Shown here: one piece after another, positions 22,901 through 33,233 of the stretch | Position numbering within the stretch: position 1 is the first letter of the stretch | How the letters are laid out: each line of letters begins with the position of its first letter | Source of the DNA: Branchiostoma floridae | Taxonomy: Eukaryota; Chordata; Leptocardii; Amphioxiformes; Branchiostomatidae | DNA: 64,000 bases | Reading direction: 5' to 3' | Assembly: GCF_000003815.2 (NCBI RefSeq) | Contig: NC_049979.1 | Coordinates: 12,500,766 to 12,564,765, forward strand | Program-made: the position numbers and the translations under genes | Notes under the pieces: generated by a model | The model's database searches: none | What the model saw: the letters and a program-made list of their open reading frames with translations, nothing else | Told to the model about the DNA's origin: nothing

Positions 22901-25900
22901 GGTCTGTAGGGGAAAGGGGAATTCTTTTCATATGAAAGTAATAAAGCCTACTCAACGATAAAAGTTCAAACTTAGACAAGTCTTATTGGAAGGTGAAAAT
23001 AATCTATGGATCATCATCATCATTTGTCAAGAAATAAAACCTTTGTATGCCAGAATCATGTAAGAATAAAGTAGTCAGGTAAGAATACAAATCATAACAC
23101 ATGAGATAATGTGGCCACAGATTTGCAATTCCAATTGTTCAAGCAAAAACTTCTACTAGTACTGCACTTTACTACTTTATTGACTTTTAACNNNNNNNNN
23201 NNNNNNNNNNNNNNNNNNNNNNNNNNNNNNNNNNNNNNNNNNNNNNNNNNNNNNNNNNNNNNNNNNNNNNNNNNNNNNNNNNNNNNNNNNNNNNNNNNNN
23301 NNNNNNNNNNNNNNNNNNNNNNNAGTGAGAGGAGGGGGGTCTGTGGTTTGGGTGGCTCTGCTGGTGCCTTTGCCTTCCCCACTGAAGTGGGAGTCTTGGA
23401 CTTGCTGCGGCTTCTGCGTCCAGCGGGCACCTGTGCAGGTGTTGGGGTCTTGGACTTGCTGCGGCTGCGACGTTCGGTGGGTTTCTCTGCGGCTGTCACA
23501 CTAATGGCCTGAGTGTGATATTGTGAAAATGTTTGTAAACAAGTGGAGATACTAGTAATTATGTTATAGCAACTGTCACTGTCAAAAAAATGTCAGATTC
23601 ATGTCTGACAGTTTTCAAAATCATCCACCTGCTTGAGTAACTATCATTATTATTAGCATATCTTATCACCTGGATGTCTAACCTTCATTGATGCATTTGA
23701 GCAGCAGATTTTTAAAAACCCAACAGCACAGCATTTTGTGAATGATAGGAAAATATTATCAGACTTCAATAAAGCTAAAGGACTCAAAAAGGAAAACCTG
23801 ATTCTTCAAGGTGGCAAGGACATGACAACAGTAGTAAAGACAGAAACTTGAGTGTCACATGTACGGTACCTTTTTCTGTGCAGTTATTGGAGTCCTGGAT
23901 TTGCTGCGGCTGCGACGTTCCGCAGGCTTTTCTGCAGGCGATACAGGACTGACAGCCTGCATAGGAAGTTGTGAAAACTATTGTGAGCAAATGTCATACA
24001 ATAAAAATAAAAATACAGTGCATATACCAGAATTTACTATCATGTATATGTAAAGTAATTGATGAAAACAAACACAAACTGTATTTAGGAACACTATGAA
24101 TGTTAGGAAAAGAATAAGCGAGAAATTAAGGATTCGGGGGGAAATTCTGAGTAAAACATTTAGGACACACAGTGTTGAACTGATTGGGCCTAGGAAAAAA
24201 AATGTTGTGTTTCCTGTTTCCCTACCTACCCTAGAAAAACCTGCCGACCCTAGACTTTTTTTGGGGGTGGGCAGAGGAGTCACAGTTTCCAGTTAGAATT
24301 TTTATTCAGCCTGCTTCCTATTGAAGCAAAAACAATGCTTGTCCTATCTAATGAAGGATAAATGTATCTATTGTGCACAAAATTAAAGTTTGACATTAAA
24401 AGAGAAGTGTCCTCATGCACTTCAGTTTACTTTGTTCGACTCTATTGTAATATGTAGGACTGGGTACCGGTACAGCAAATTCAGGTCCAGGTCCGGTTCA
24501 GGTCCAAAGGATTAGGTCCAGGTCCCGACCTGAACCTGGACCTGATTCAGTATGACTCATACCAATGGTCCATTTCACTACAAAGAAATCTGTTTGCTGG
24601 AGTATTAGACTTACACTGGCATTTTAAAATCCTACAACGCTAACTGCAACTGTGCAATTGGCTGTAAAACATGGTAGAAATTACTATAAACTCTGCTCTA
24701 CTTCACTCTTGTTATTTTCCACTACCTGCAAGCGCCAAAACGTGTGAATGCCTGATAAAATAATCTGTTAATTTTCTAATCGGTCCAACATCCGGTCCAC
24801 CTAATTTTTTCAGGTCCGGTTTTTCTGGACCGGTCCAATAAGAAAAAACGGTTTTGTACCGGTACGCTGTACCGATACCCAGCCCTAGTAATATGTATTA
24901 CTAGAGTTTTGGCCACCCTAAAAAATTTACAAGAAAAAAAAGAAGATAATCCCTACCTACCGACCCTAATTTTTTCATGACTGAAACAGGAAACACAACA
25001 TTTTTTTTCCTAGGCCTTGTACTGTACATATGTTTGCATCTAGCATTCTGTTTTCTATCTATATTAGGCATTGACATCAGTCTACACTGGCTGGATTGCC
25101 CCTGCAATGTGTTGTGTGATATATCATGTGTCCTCAACAAATATACAGAATAGGACACTGTGAGTCACATGTACCTTTTCCAGTTCAGAGTCGGTAGCAG
25201 TGGTATCAACTGGAGTTGAAGTCTTCTTGCCACGCCCTGCCCTGGTGCGACCACCACGACCCTGTCTTCCTCTCTTCACCTTGGTTTCTGGTGTCTTCTG
25301 TAACAGAGAGTTTCACAATGGTAACTTTCACTTTCGTTTCTAGCTATCAGGGGCCACTGGGAGAGTGATTTAGTAGCTTAAGAGTATACATTTCCCAACT
25401 ACACTCAAGTTTATTAAGCACTTTTCATAAAATAAATATTTTCTTTTATCCTTAGTGAGTAAAAGATTTACTACTAGAATATACTGTGCTTCTTATGTAG
25501 CAAATATTCAGTATTTCCATGCTCTAGATTGCTTTCCCCAAAAGGTTAATTAGCGTCGAGTCATGTGCGAACAACTCAAGAATACATTTGTAGCATTTGA
25601 AATGCACATTGCAATGAAGGATACAGAGCTGAAGTAAACCATATCTGAAGATAGATAAATGATGATGACATTGTAATTTTACCTCCTCAGTGGAGACATC
25701 TGTGTTAGACTCCACACTGTCTGAGGTGGTGTCGAGGGACGTGTCGACCACCGTCTTCTTGGCAGCTTTCTTGGGTCGACGACCCCTCCTCCTGGTGACT
25801 TTAGCAGGAACATCAGGCTCAGGAGCTGCAGTCTCTGCACCGGAGTCGCCACTGCTTCCACCTGTACAGGTCTGGGTACAAATTATATACAATGTACACT

Positions 25901-27130
25901 GTATAGTGAATATAGTTTACAGCATTATACCAATGTTATTGATGAATTGATGGTTGATGCTGGGAAGCTTAGTAACAGCAGATAAAAGTCACATGCACCA
26001 ACAAATTGTTACTAGTACTTGGCAGGCAAAAAGAATATGTTATAATAAGACACTCATACAGGGCTCGAAATGCTACCTGCATATGCAGCTTAGTGCAGGT
26101 AAAATTGGAGCTGTGCAGGTATTTCTGATGTCTACCTGCACCTAACCTGCACTGGTCCGTGTACTGGGTTTTATACAAAAATGTCATATGATGTACCTGT
26201 AGGTGTATTGTTATTAGATGCATTGACTGTTACCACCTATATATGTAAAGGAAAAAACTAGTAATGGTTCTTGAACAATTTTAGTATGACCCATACTTCT
26301 TAGAGTGGTGCAGGTAAAATTTGTCTGGTGCAGGTAATTTTCAATGTTACCTGCACCAGTTCAGGTATGCAGAAAAAAGTATTTCGAGCCCTACTCATAT
26401 TAAAGGAAGTAGTAATAAAGATAAAGTATGATGGTTTGGAGTTGGGACTACAATTGTACTGTCTAGTTGAACTCGAAAACAGAAATTGTTGTTTTTAATT
26501 TTGGGACCAAGACACAAATTTACCTTGTAGTCTGAGGACTGTGCTGTGGACTCAGTGGCGTTATCGCCATCTTGCTTCTTGCTGTGGTACTGCTGCAGAG
26601 CACTGATCAAATCGTCCGTCTGGAAAATGAAAAAAAAAGTTGATACATAAATTATAAATCCGGGTGCACTTGCATTTTCTTGTACTTCACTACAGATGGA
26701 CAGTTATAACATACGTTAACACCGGGTTTATATACAAGTAGCCTTTGTTTCAAGTTTGACAACATAACTGTTGATTTTTGCCGAACTCTCAGAAACCTTG
26801 TGAAAAATTATGTGAAACTGAAAGTTGTCTTGAGCCGATAAACTGATATTTGCGATGCCGTTGGACTTATGTACTAGGGTAACTGTATCATACACATCTT
26901 TAAAAGGACTGGATGCTTAAAAAAACCGAGTACAAGTACACAAAATCAAAAGTTCAGAATAAGCAGAAACGCACATCACTTTGAAAACACAAACGTTAGT
27001 GGGGGGGGGGCATAATATTTATAAATTTTACCTTCATGTTGGCCTTGATCCCGGCTTGTTTGGCCAGTTTCTGTAGCTCAGATCGCTTCATGCTACCAAG
27101 AGCACTAACATCAACCTCCTTGGTCGTCAT
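16986..27130 (-). CDS. NUSAP1: Nucleolar and spindle-associated protein 1 homologue, at least 15 exons
   Basis: Exons in transcript order: 27130-27032, 26619-26524, 25871-25683, 25297-25175, 23956-23870, 23508-(gap), 22903-22696, 22465-22373, 21948-21827, 21464-21354, 20929-20796, 20374-20274, 18233-18072, 17664-17559, 17070-16986. All have GT/AG sites and matching phases, giving about 632 visible residues. The N-terminus is SAP-like (GSMKRSELQKLAKQAGIKAN). Basic AT-hook-like RRRGRRPKK, GRQGRGG and RRSRSKS segments follow, then KKMESIDDYLARKRKM, ITPFKF, FNLKASIQKPLTYKPHSG and a charged coiled C-terminus, all in the order known from NUSAP1. The family binds microtubules and bundles spindle fibres near chromosomes, and also binds DNA. 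It is longer than human NUSAP1 (441) through an expanded basic centre. An N gap hides the 3' end of exon 6. Confidence 0.92.
17904..17938. repeat. (AATG)n microsatellite
   Basis: About eight AATG units with one ATC interruption lie in the NUSAP1 intron between exons 13 and 14. Confidence 0.85.
18262..19966 (+). mobile_element. 5'-truncated CR1/Jockey-type LINE, antisense in NUSAP1 intron
   Basis: An open frame from about 18268 to 19524 encodes the C-terminal reverse transcriptase: SGFRTGHSTTTT, FLDLKKAFDTVHH, LGVPQGSILGPLLFNLFIND, the catalytic CLYADDTA, LTLNVTKTKWMLFG, FKYLGMYLDSHLSF, then the CR1/Jockey-type tail ILPIFDYCDTVWG and NRAARVV. The 3'UTR ends in (AAAT)n at about 19937-19966. 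The 5' end is truncated, so the element lacks the N-terminal endonuclease. The frame from RT to stop is uninterrupted, suggesting a fairly recent insertion. Its left edge lies within ~30 bp of the acceptor of NUSAP1 exon 13 (18233). Confidence 0.88.
23192..23323. other. Assembly gap (132 N)
   Basis: A run of N interrupts NUSAP1 exon 6. The exon's donor site, and possibly one more coding segment, are hidden here. Confidence 1.
23324..23508 (-). CDS. NUSAP1: NUSAP1 exon 6 (truncated by gap), two SR-type repeats
   Basis: Starting at 23508 it encodes AISVTAAEKPTERRSRSKSK, then a second copy GRRSRSKSKTPTS, then a Pro/Ala/Lys-rich segment ending in PKPQTPLLS before the N gap. With exon 5 this makes three RRSRSKS(K/R)TP units, a likely DNA- or RNA-binding and phosphorylation region. 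Confidence 0.85.
23870..23956 (-). CDS. NUSAP1: NUSAP1 exon 5, SR-type repeat exon
   Basis: 29 codons, phase 0-0, beginning AVSPVSPAEKPAERRSRSKS. It is paralogous to the start of exon 6 (23508), which reads AISVTAAEKPTERRSRSKSK. Both exons lie behind similar acceptor contexts, so they arose by tandem exon duplication. The symmetric phase makes either one a skippable cassette. Confidence 0.85.
24187..25016. mobile_element. Harbinger-like MITE (GGCCTAGG ends) carrying a nested hAT MITE
   Basis: The left end GGCCTAGGAAAAAAAATG at 24187 and the right end at 25016 are inverted repeats of more than 30 bp (continuing TTGTGTTTCCTGTTTC). TTG flanks both sides (24184-24186, 25017-25019). A second copy at 61045-61325 is flanked by TTA, so the family makes 3-bp TTR duplications, as PIF/Harbinger elements do. 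Without the inserted hAT element it would be about 390 bp. Confidence 0.72.
24455..24887. mobile_element. hAT-like MITE, 433 bp, nested in the Harbinger-like MITE
   Basis: The terminal inverted repeats TAGGACTGGGTACCGGTAC and TAGGGCTGGGTATCGGTAC are flanked by a perfect 8-bp target duplication, GTAATATG (24447-24454 and 24888-24895). TAGGG ends plus an 8-bp duplication define hAT. The interior has many AGGTCC/GGACCT blocks in both orientations. A degenerate copy lies at 38837-39142. Confidence 0.85.
26060..26392. mobile_element. hAT-like MITE, AGGGCTCGAAAT ends
   Basis: The inverted ends AGGGCTCGAAATGC and AGGGCTCGAAATAC are flanked by ACTCATAC / ACTCATAT, an 8-bp duplication with one change. 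The interior is full of ACCTGCA/TGCAGGT motifs. A second full copy is at 47041-47383, and fragments lie at 52123-52194 and 57295-57362. Confidence 0.78.
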
Positions 27131-27680
27131 CTTGATACGATTTCACCTCAAAATCGCAGCGAATTTACGAAAAATAAGCAACAAAGCCGGACAACAACAC
27201 ACACCTCTGACAAACCGTCGCGTTTATCAGACGCCGAAATTTGAATATGGCGGAAACTTTGTATCGCAGGCGGTGATTGGATAATTTTTAAAAGACCATC
27301 TCTTATTGGTAGAGAAAGACTCCCAAAGATCTTTGCGCAGGTACAACAATGGGCGACCTCCAGCGGTTACAGTTAGAATAGCAACTTTCGATGTGAAGAA
27401 ATCCTCCTTGGTTTTCATGGTTTTGACAGCAACAGTTTTGAAGTGTTAACATGCATACAGACATTAGGCAGTAAAGCAATCAATGAATCAATCTAACCGC
27501 ATTTCCATCAAACCGAAGAACTCTACTCTACAAAGGAAAGGTGCAGCTTTTAAACTGACCGCTAGGATCGCCTTTCTCTAGGAAGCTTGCGTAACGTTCC
27601 TTCCGGCTGTCTGATAGAGGTCAACGCGTGGCGGCGGCGAGCGAGACATTTTGTCTGTGTTTTATAGCAAATACACCATC
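27131..27680. promoter_or_regulatory. Divergent NUSAP1/COX7A2L promoter region with CCAAT and CHR-like sites
   Basis: 550 bp separate the two start codons. Relative to NUSAP1 there are two CCAAT boxes (ATTGG on plus at 27276-27280 and 27305-27309, 29 bp apart), then a TTTGAA element at 27240-27245, about 31 bp from the nearer CCAAT. Beside it lie GGCGG and GCCGAAA (E2F-like). CCAAT pairs spaced ~30 bp and followed by a CHR are the standard layout of G2/M genes controlled by NF-Y and DREAM/B-MYB, and vertebrate NUSAP1 is such a gene. ATGGCGG at 27246 also resembles a YY1 site. Confidence 0.6.
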
Positions 27681-30600
27681 ATGTTCTACAAATTTAACAA
27701 CATCTCAGGAAGAATAGGAGCCGCGTCACAACAGGCTGCCTTCAGACCGGAGGTAGGACCGAAAACGACCGTACTTGGGTGGGAAATTATGTTCGTGTGT
27801 GATCGGATACGAGTGAAAAGTGGACGCCATGTTAGTTGTTACGCCGGTTAGCGGTAGAACGAGAAGTCGGTAAATCGTACATATGATCAACATCTATAGT
27901 ACAGCTTCTTGTTTTGAATCATCGTCAAATTTATACTTGTTAGCACTAGAGGGCTGAGGATCGTCCGTTGTCGTTGCTTTCTGTAAAACTTCATGTGAAA
28001 CATGAAAGTGACCTTCAGTGTTGTTTGGGGAGGGGGGCGACTTGAACTTCATAATCTATTTATTCATTCATTATTAATTTATCAATCTTGTTGGGTTGTA
28101 ACTTACCTTGAGGATGCTTGGCAGGCTAAGTTAAGGAATTGTAAGTTTGACAAATCAGTAGGTATAACAATGTACAATACTAAGTATGCCATCAAAATAC
28201 ATTGTTATACCCATGTACCGAATGATTTGTCAGTCTGTCTCTACAACTGAAAAATTCCAGTACCAAAATTTGTATTAAGTGTGAAGTATTTTTTTTTTTA
28301 CTGGAAGCACTAGGTTTTATCATTCCAAAACAAAGGAGTAACATAACAGTCAAAGTTTAGTGAGGGCCCCCAAGGGGGGGTACCGACAACGCTCTACGCT
28401 AAATTCGGGAGGGCCGGCTACGTAATACGCTAAATTATGGACACTTCATTACGCTCTACGCTAAATTACGAAATTTCATAATGCATTATGCAAATATTTA
28501 TTGTCTTTTGGCTGAACTCCGCCGACGGCAGAACATGTGAAGATGAGATCTAAACAAAACTGATAATTCTATCAATAAGATTAAAACTTAACTTCTAAAG
28601 ACGTCTTGCTGGCCAAAGGCGGCGACAGCAAATTTCTTATGTGACGTAATGTTCAGCACTTGTAGCACCGAAAGCGGAGGCGCGACAATCCTAGGGCGTC
28701 CGGGGGCATGCTCCCCCGGGAATATTGTGAAATCTTGACCCTCTGAAACGCCATTTTAAGCATTTTGAAGGGCAAATTTTGCTCACAGACTAAGCTAAGT
28801 TGAATAGCATCCAATTAGAAATTCACATGGTTTTAGAAGCTGGGCAACGCCCCCAAACATCATTTTCAGATTTCGAGTGCCGAAAGCACGAACAGTCGAA
28901 CTGTGGCAAGGTAGGTACGGGAAAATTTGGAAATTTTTACCCTCTGAAACACCATTCCCTGCATTTTGAGGGAAAAATTTTGCTGGCAGACCATATGCTC
29001 AATGTAATGACATTTCTGTCAGAGAAACGTCTTTGAGGGCGACGAGCGCCGGAGAGTCGTGAGCGCTGGAGGCTAGGCCCAAGCCGTCGCAAGCCTTGGC
29101 AAGGGCTGCCCGGCGCCCGGAGAAAAATTGAAATCTCGACCCTCTGAAATGCCATTTCCTGCATTTAAGGGGCACATTGGGATGGGGTTTTGTGCGCGTG
29201 AAAAAGTTGCGCGTGAAAAATCTGCCCGTGACAATATGCAAATTAGCTGATTCCCAAGGGATTCAAAAAGTTTTTGCAGTTTTATACTTAATACTAGCTC
29301 AGACAAGATGGCACAAAATTGAATTGATTATCATACTGTTGCATTAAAGAGTGCCAAATCTCGATCTGAGTGTTTTTAAAGTGATTTTTAATGTTTAGTT
29401 TTCACGCGCAAAAAAGTTTGAAATTTGCGCTTGAAACAATCTTCTTCAAAAAAGATGAAATGAAGCTTCTAGAATGGAGAAAAGCCTCAAATTGTTACAT
29501 TCTACAATATAAAACCTCATATGAGTAATTTTTCCATGTATTTCTGTCAGATTTATGTGATTTTGAACTGTTTAAAATATGCAAATTAACCTATTCCCAA
29601 GGGATCTAAAAATCAGTTTTTTTTCAAACCCAAAATTCAGGTAACAGATGAGAAATTATATCATAGGTTCAAATTTTTCTGCCTTAGAATTCCTTGCTGC
29701 ACATTTTCTGACATATTTCAGGAACTTTATTTTTTCACGCGCAAATTTTTCACGCGCACGCGCAAATTCTCCACGCAGAAAACCCGTTCCCGGCACATTT
29801 TGCTTGTTAACTAAGCTAAGGTCGGTAAAAAGATTTCTACTAGTTGGGGGACGACGCTCCCGCAACATATTTTCACCATGTCCAGTGCCGAAGTGTTGAG
29901 CCATAGCAAGGAATGTCCGGCGAAATCTTGAAATCTGGACCCTTTGAAACGCAATTTCCAGCATTTTCGCGGGTAAAATTTGCCGGTAGACTAGTTAAGT
30001 TTAATGAAACTTTGATTACGCTTGACGAAAAATTAATATGAATTACGTTTTACGGTAAAATCCGGTTAGCTTCTACGTAATACGTTAAATTAATGGGGCC
30101 AATATCGCTTGACGCAAAATGCACCGATTACGCTCTACGTTGAATTCGAGCGGTCCCGCTACGGAGTACGTAGAATTAAAACCGCCGATAACGCTCTACG
30201 GAAAAGGGCTTTGGGGCCCCCTTTAGTGACTGTCCCTCAACTCAAACATCAGTAAACTTCTTTTTAAATTTAATGGCATTTTGTTTTGAAAGGGACCGGT
30301 TTGATCATGGTTCTTTTTTGCACACAGTGCTAGTAGGACAGAACTGGCTGCTGATAATACTGACTGACATCTGTATCTTTCCTCCCCAGGGCATCCTGCC
30401 ACTCACACAGGCAGAAGCCCCGCCCTTGATATTCGGCTCACCTGTAAAACCGGCAGGTGAGGAGGCGGTAGCTCCCAGGGGGAAACCAGCGATGGTCCGG
30501 AACAAGGTCCCAGAGATGCAGCAAGTCATGCAGGTAAGGAGACACAACTCGAGTCCTTTTCAGTGGCCTGGCTGTTTGACATTGAAACTTAGCCTGAGTG

Positions 30601-31255
30601 GAGTATACTCACAAATTGAGCTGAAGCTTACTTCAATAGTGATTGTGATGTTCTCTTGGTAATTTAAAAGAACAAATTTTAACACTTACAAAAACCGATT
30701 CTCGCTTTTTCTACTTTTAATAAGTCTGTCAAACTATTGGAACAATGCAGAATGGATAGGTGCACAGCTTTCTCAAATGGTCTGTCTCCAGGGACCGTCC
30801 CTCCTTTCCGGGATGGAAATTTGCTTGTTGTGATGGACACAAATTTGAAATTCAAATTCAGATGTGAAATTCATGACATAAGTGATGAAACTGTTGGAAA
30901 TGTGTTGCAGTAAGCATTGAATAAAAAAAAGATTTGACAACAAAAATTGGCTACCCCGGAGTACCCCCAAACTGAGTGGCAGACAGCCCCAGGTAGATTG
31001 TATCATCCTGATTAGATTACTTTTCCTCTGATAGTTACTTAATTCCATGCGTGTTATGTCAGTTCATATTACTATCACACTTGACCTACATTGTCCCTCA
31101 ATCCACCACAGAGACCAGGGAACCTGTTGTTCGTGAAGAGGGGAGGACTTGACGCCGTGCTGTACAGAGGGACGATGGGGCTGGTCGTGGTGGGAGTAGC
31201 GTACGCCTGCTTTGGGCTGTTCCAGGCCATGATGCCCAAGAAGAGCGAGGACTGA
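27681..31255 (+). CDS. COX7A2L: COX7A2L/SCAF1-like cytochrome c oxidase subunit 7A-related protein
   Basis: Three phase-0 exons, 27681-27752, 30390-30533 and 31112-31255 (TGA), encode 119 residues. The N-terminus MFYKFNNISGRIGAA resembles the mitochondrial leader of COX7A2L. Exon 2 has EAPPLIFGSPVKP and NKVPEMQQVMQ, matching the stretch that in vertebrate COX7A2L contacts complex III. Exon 3 has the COX7A-type VKRGGLDAVLYRGTMGL and a single transmembrane helix (LVVVGVAYACFGLF). Vertebrate COX7A2L joins complexes III and IV into supercomplexes in the inner mitochondrial membrane. The size (human 114) and the retained central segment favour COX7A2L over plain COX7A1/2. Confidence 0.9.
28739..30000. 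repeat. ~200-bp tandem repeat, four monomers
   Basis: CCCTCTGAAA, then CCATTTCCTGCATTTTGAGGG and AATTTTGCT(C/G)(A/G)CAGAC, recurs at 28739, 28940 and 29140 (200-201 bp apart). It recurs again at 29940 once the ~590-bp inserted inverted-repeat element is subtracted. Confidence 0.7.
29191..29780. mobile_element. MITE-like element with TGCGCGTGAAAAA ends
   Basis: The left end has repeated TGCGCGTGAAAAA units (29191-29230). The right end has the same units in reverse complement (29731-29780). Internal direct copies of ATATGCAAATTA...CCCAAGGGAT occur at 29235 and 29578. It is inserted in the third monomer of the 200-bp repeat. No clear target duplication was found. Confidence 0.5.
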
Positions 31256-31956
31256 CCCCGCCTGATGCACTAGACATTGTGACTGGGATGGGGCAATATT
31301 CACAACACACTCACTAGTCCTCACAATGTCGCCGGTGACGTGTGGTTTTGAACGTTGGACTGTGATGGGCTGAAGGTTTTGATGGGGATAATTGATATAC
31401 AACTTACAAGATATGTCAACAAATACACTAAGTTTCTCTTTCTGAGTTTCACACATTCTATACAAGCCTTGCTTATGCCACTAGTAATGTGCGCTGGCTG
31501 ACTTTTTATAGAATAGGAGAAATTGTATCAAATATTATGCTGCAACAAATATGACAGCCTGTATAACAACCTACACACCAGTAATAGTTTTATTACATGT
31601 TAGAGTTGCATGGTTGACAACTCAACCAAGCGCACATGTACAGTATTCACATTGAAAGACAAGCTGTTATATGTGATGGGTGAAGTCAAAACAGTCAGAC
31701 CTGAATCTGCCATATACTAATAACTTCATGTGTGTGCACAGTTTATTCTGAAACAAGCTCCCTGTATAGTCCTGTAGAATTGTACATGCTGTGTACAATA
31801 TTTTGATTCACTGGAGTTCCTGCAGTATCAAATGTGGCCTAGATTGTGAAAGTATGAATACAAGAGACATCATTATATGATAACTATGCCTGTAGATTTC
31901 TTGGGTCTACAACACCAGAGTTTTATTCTTGTGTTCTCTAGTCTTAATGGCAGGGA

Positions 31957-31962
31957 AATAAA
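31957..31962 (+). terminator. Candidate poly(A) signal of COX7A2L
   Basis: AATAAA about 700 nt after the TGA at 31255 is the first canonical hexamer on this strand behind the gene. Confidence 0.45.
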
Positions 31963-32604
31963 GTTTTGGAAGTATTTCTCAGCGAGTCTTTAAACTTTGT
32001 TGTATCATATCTAATGTAGGAAGGCTCTTACCTAATCATGCTTATGTCTGCAGGAAATAATTCTCAAGGGAAGCGATCCACATCACATCACATCCTTAGA
32101 AGACGTAGCACCTTAATCAGGACAGGGGGCGCCACTAACTGCAGTCTGTTTATAACTGTCTTATCATGTGTCATCAGACAAGAGAACGCAAGATCTACCT
32201 GGTTGAAAAAGAGATAGACTGGGTCTCAATAGCTTCTCAAGTAGCCAACTTTGTTGTGAAATGCTTTTAATATTTTGTCAACAGAAGAATTGTTGCATTG
32301 GAAACTTATGAGGTCCAAAATAAGAGGTAAAGGTCCCATGGCTTTTTTGAAGCTGTAGAGCAGGTGGATATTAATTGTTAATCCCATTTCTTGGGCATGG
32401 TATTGGAAGCCAGATCCCATATGTCCCCTTTTGTTCCACCGCAGGCATCTTTTTACCTGTACCTTGCCAACAGAAGTCAGGTTCCCATTCACCCCTGGGT
32501 GGAGTGATGAAAGTCATGTCAAGTGCAATTCCCAAGGAAATAACGGCTAGTTTCTTGATACATAATTTTCTTCATGATGAAGACCTCTAAAATGTATTTG
32601 TGAT

Positions 32605-32725
32605 GACCTTAGTTTATTTTTGTACATAATACCTTGCCCAAGCCTGGCAGACAAGTAGAGAATGAAGGAAATTGTACTTCATAGGTGACTCATTTTGGTA
32701 TAAAAACTTTATTACTGTGGAACTT
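32605..32725. repeat. ~125-bp direct repeat, copy 1 (second copy 33715-33840)
   Basis: The shared stretch AAGCCTGGCAGACAAG to GTGACTCATTTTGGTATAAA occurs here and at 33715-33840 in the ISOC2 intron, about 90% alike by eye. The copy here contains TTTATT, the candidate ISOC2 poly(A) signal. The intron copy has TTTACT at that point. Confidence 0.7.
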
Positions 32726-33073
32726 AATTTGATTCACAATCTACATGTGCATTATCATATGCATATAAGGATGGATTATATTCTTCTGAGTGATGCTCTC
32801 CATGATTTGGTGGCACACCAGACATGTCTACACTAGTGTCCTTAGTAGGCTCTAAGAGTCTGCTTGTTTTAGGGCTTTTTTCAATGGCGTATCAGTATTA
32901 AATGCACTCCGTTTCTTGTCAGCTGTGTGGTCAACAAGACAGCGGAAAAAAATATTCATATACATGTACTAAAAAAAGCATCCATTTTGTAAAGCCTGCT
33001 GAGGAGGCCATCTCTACACAACATTTTTAAGGTCTGATATGCATCTGTATTCTGGGTACATGTCTATCTAATC

Positions 33074-33205
33074 TAGCCTGGGTACCATCCTTCATAGTAC
33101 TACTAAGTAACTGCTGGCTCAATCGTTTTGCTTGCTAACCATGGAAAGGAAGCAGAATGATTGATCTAGTGGTTACTACCGGTATGGAGGATGGTACCCA
33201 GGCTA
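33074..33205. repeat. Foldback element, TAGCCTGGGTACCATCC arms
   Basis: Exact inverted repeats TAGCCTGGGTACCATCC lie at 33074-33090 and 33189-33205. A second pair inside is imperfect. This is a short MITE in the ISOC2 3' region. Confidence 0.7.
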
Positions 33206-33233
33206 GAGCTGATCAGCACCAGGTGAAACAAGT

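Larger units (their letters stand above)
28350..30233. mobile_element. Unclassified ~1.9-kb element with TACGCTCTACGCTAAATTA iterons
   Basis: Both ends of this COX7A2L intron segment carry ACAGTCA followed by a G/C-rich block (GGGCCCCCAA at the left; GGGGGCCCCAAAG in reverse complement at the right), in opposite orientation. The subterminal zones (28389-28500 and 30014-30200) hold about ten copies of a sequence like TTACGCTCTACGCTAAATTA. The centre has a ~200-bp tandem repeat (CCCTCTGAAA anchors at 28739, 28940, 29140, 29940) interrupted by the element at 29191-29780. No ORF is visible. Confidence 0.5.
31963..33233. other. Convergent intergenic region and ISOC2 3'UTR
   Basis: It holds the 3'UTR of the minus-strand ISOC2 gene, with TTTATT (AATAAA on minus) at about 32706 as a candidate signal, a ~125-bp repeat at 32605-32725, and a foldback element at 33074-33205. 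No further gene is seen. Confidence 0.45.

Noticed and set aside
31064-31465. 133-codon ORF on the minus strand
   Set aside because: It is the antisense shadow of COX7A2L exon 3 and its 3'UTR.
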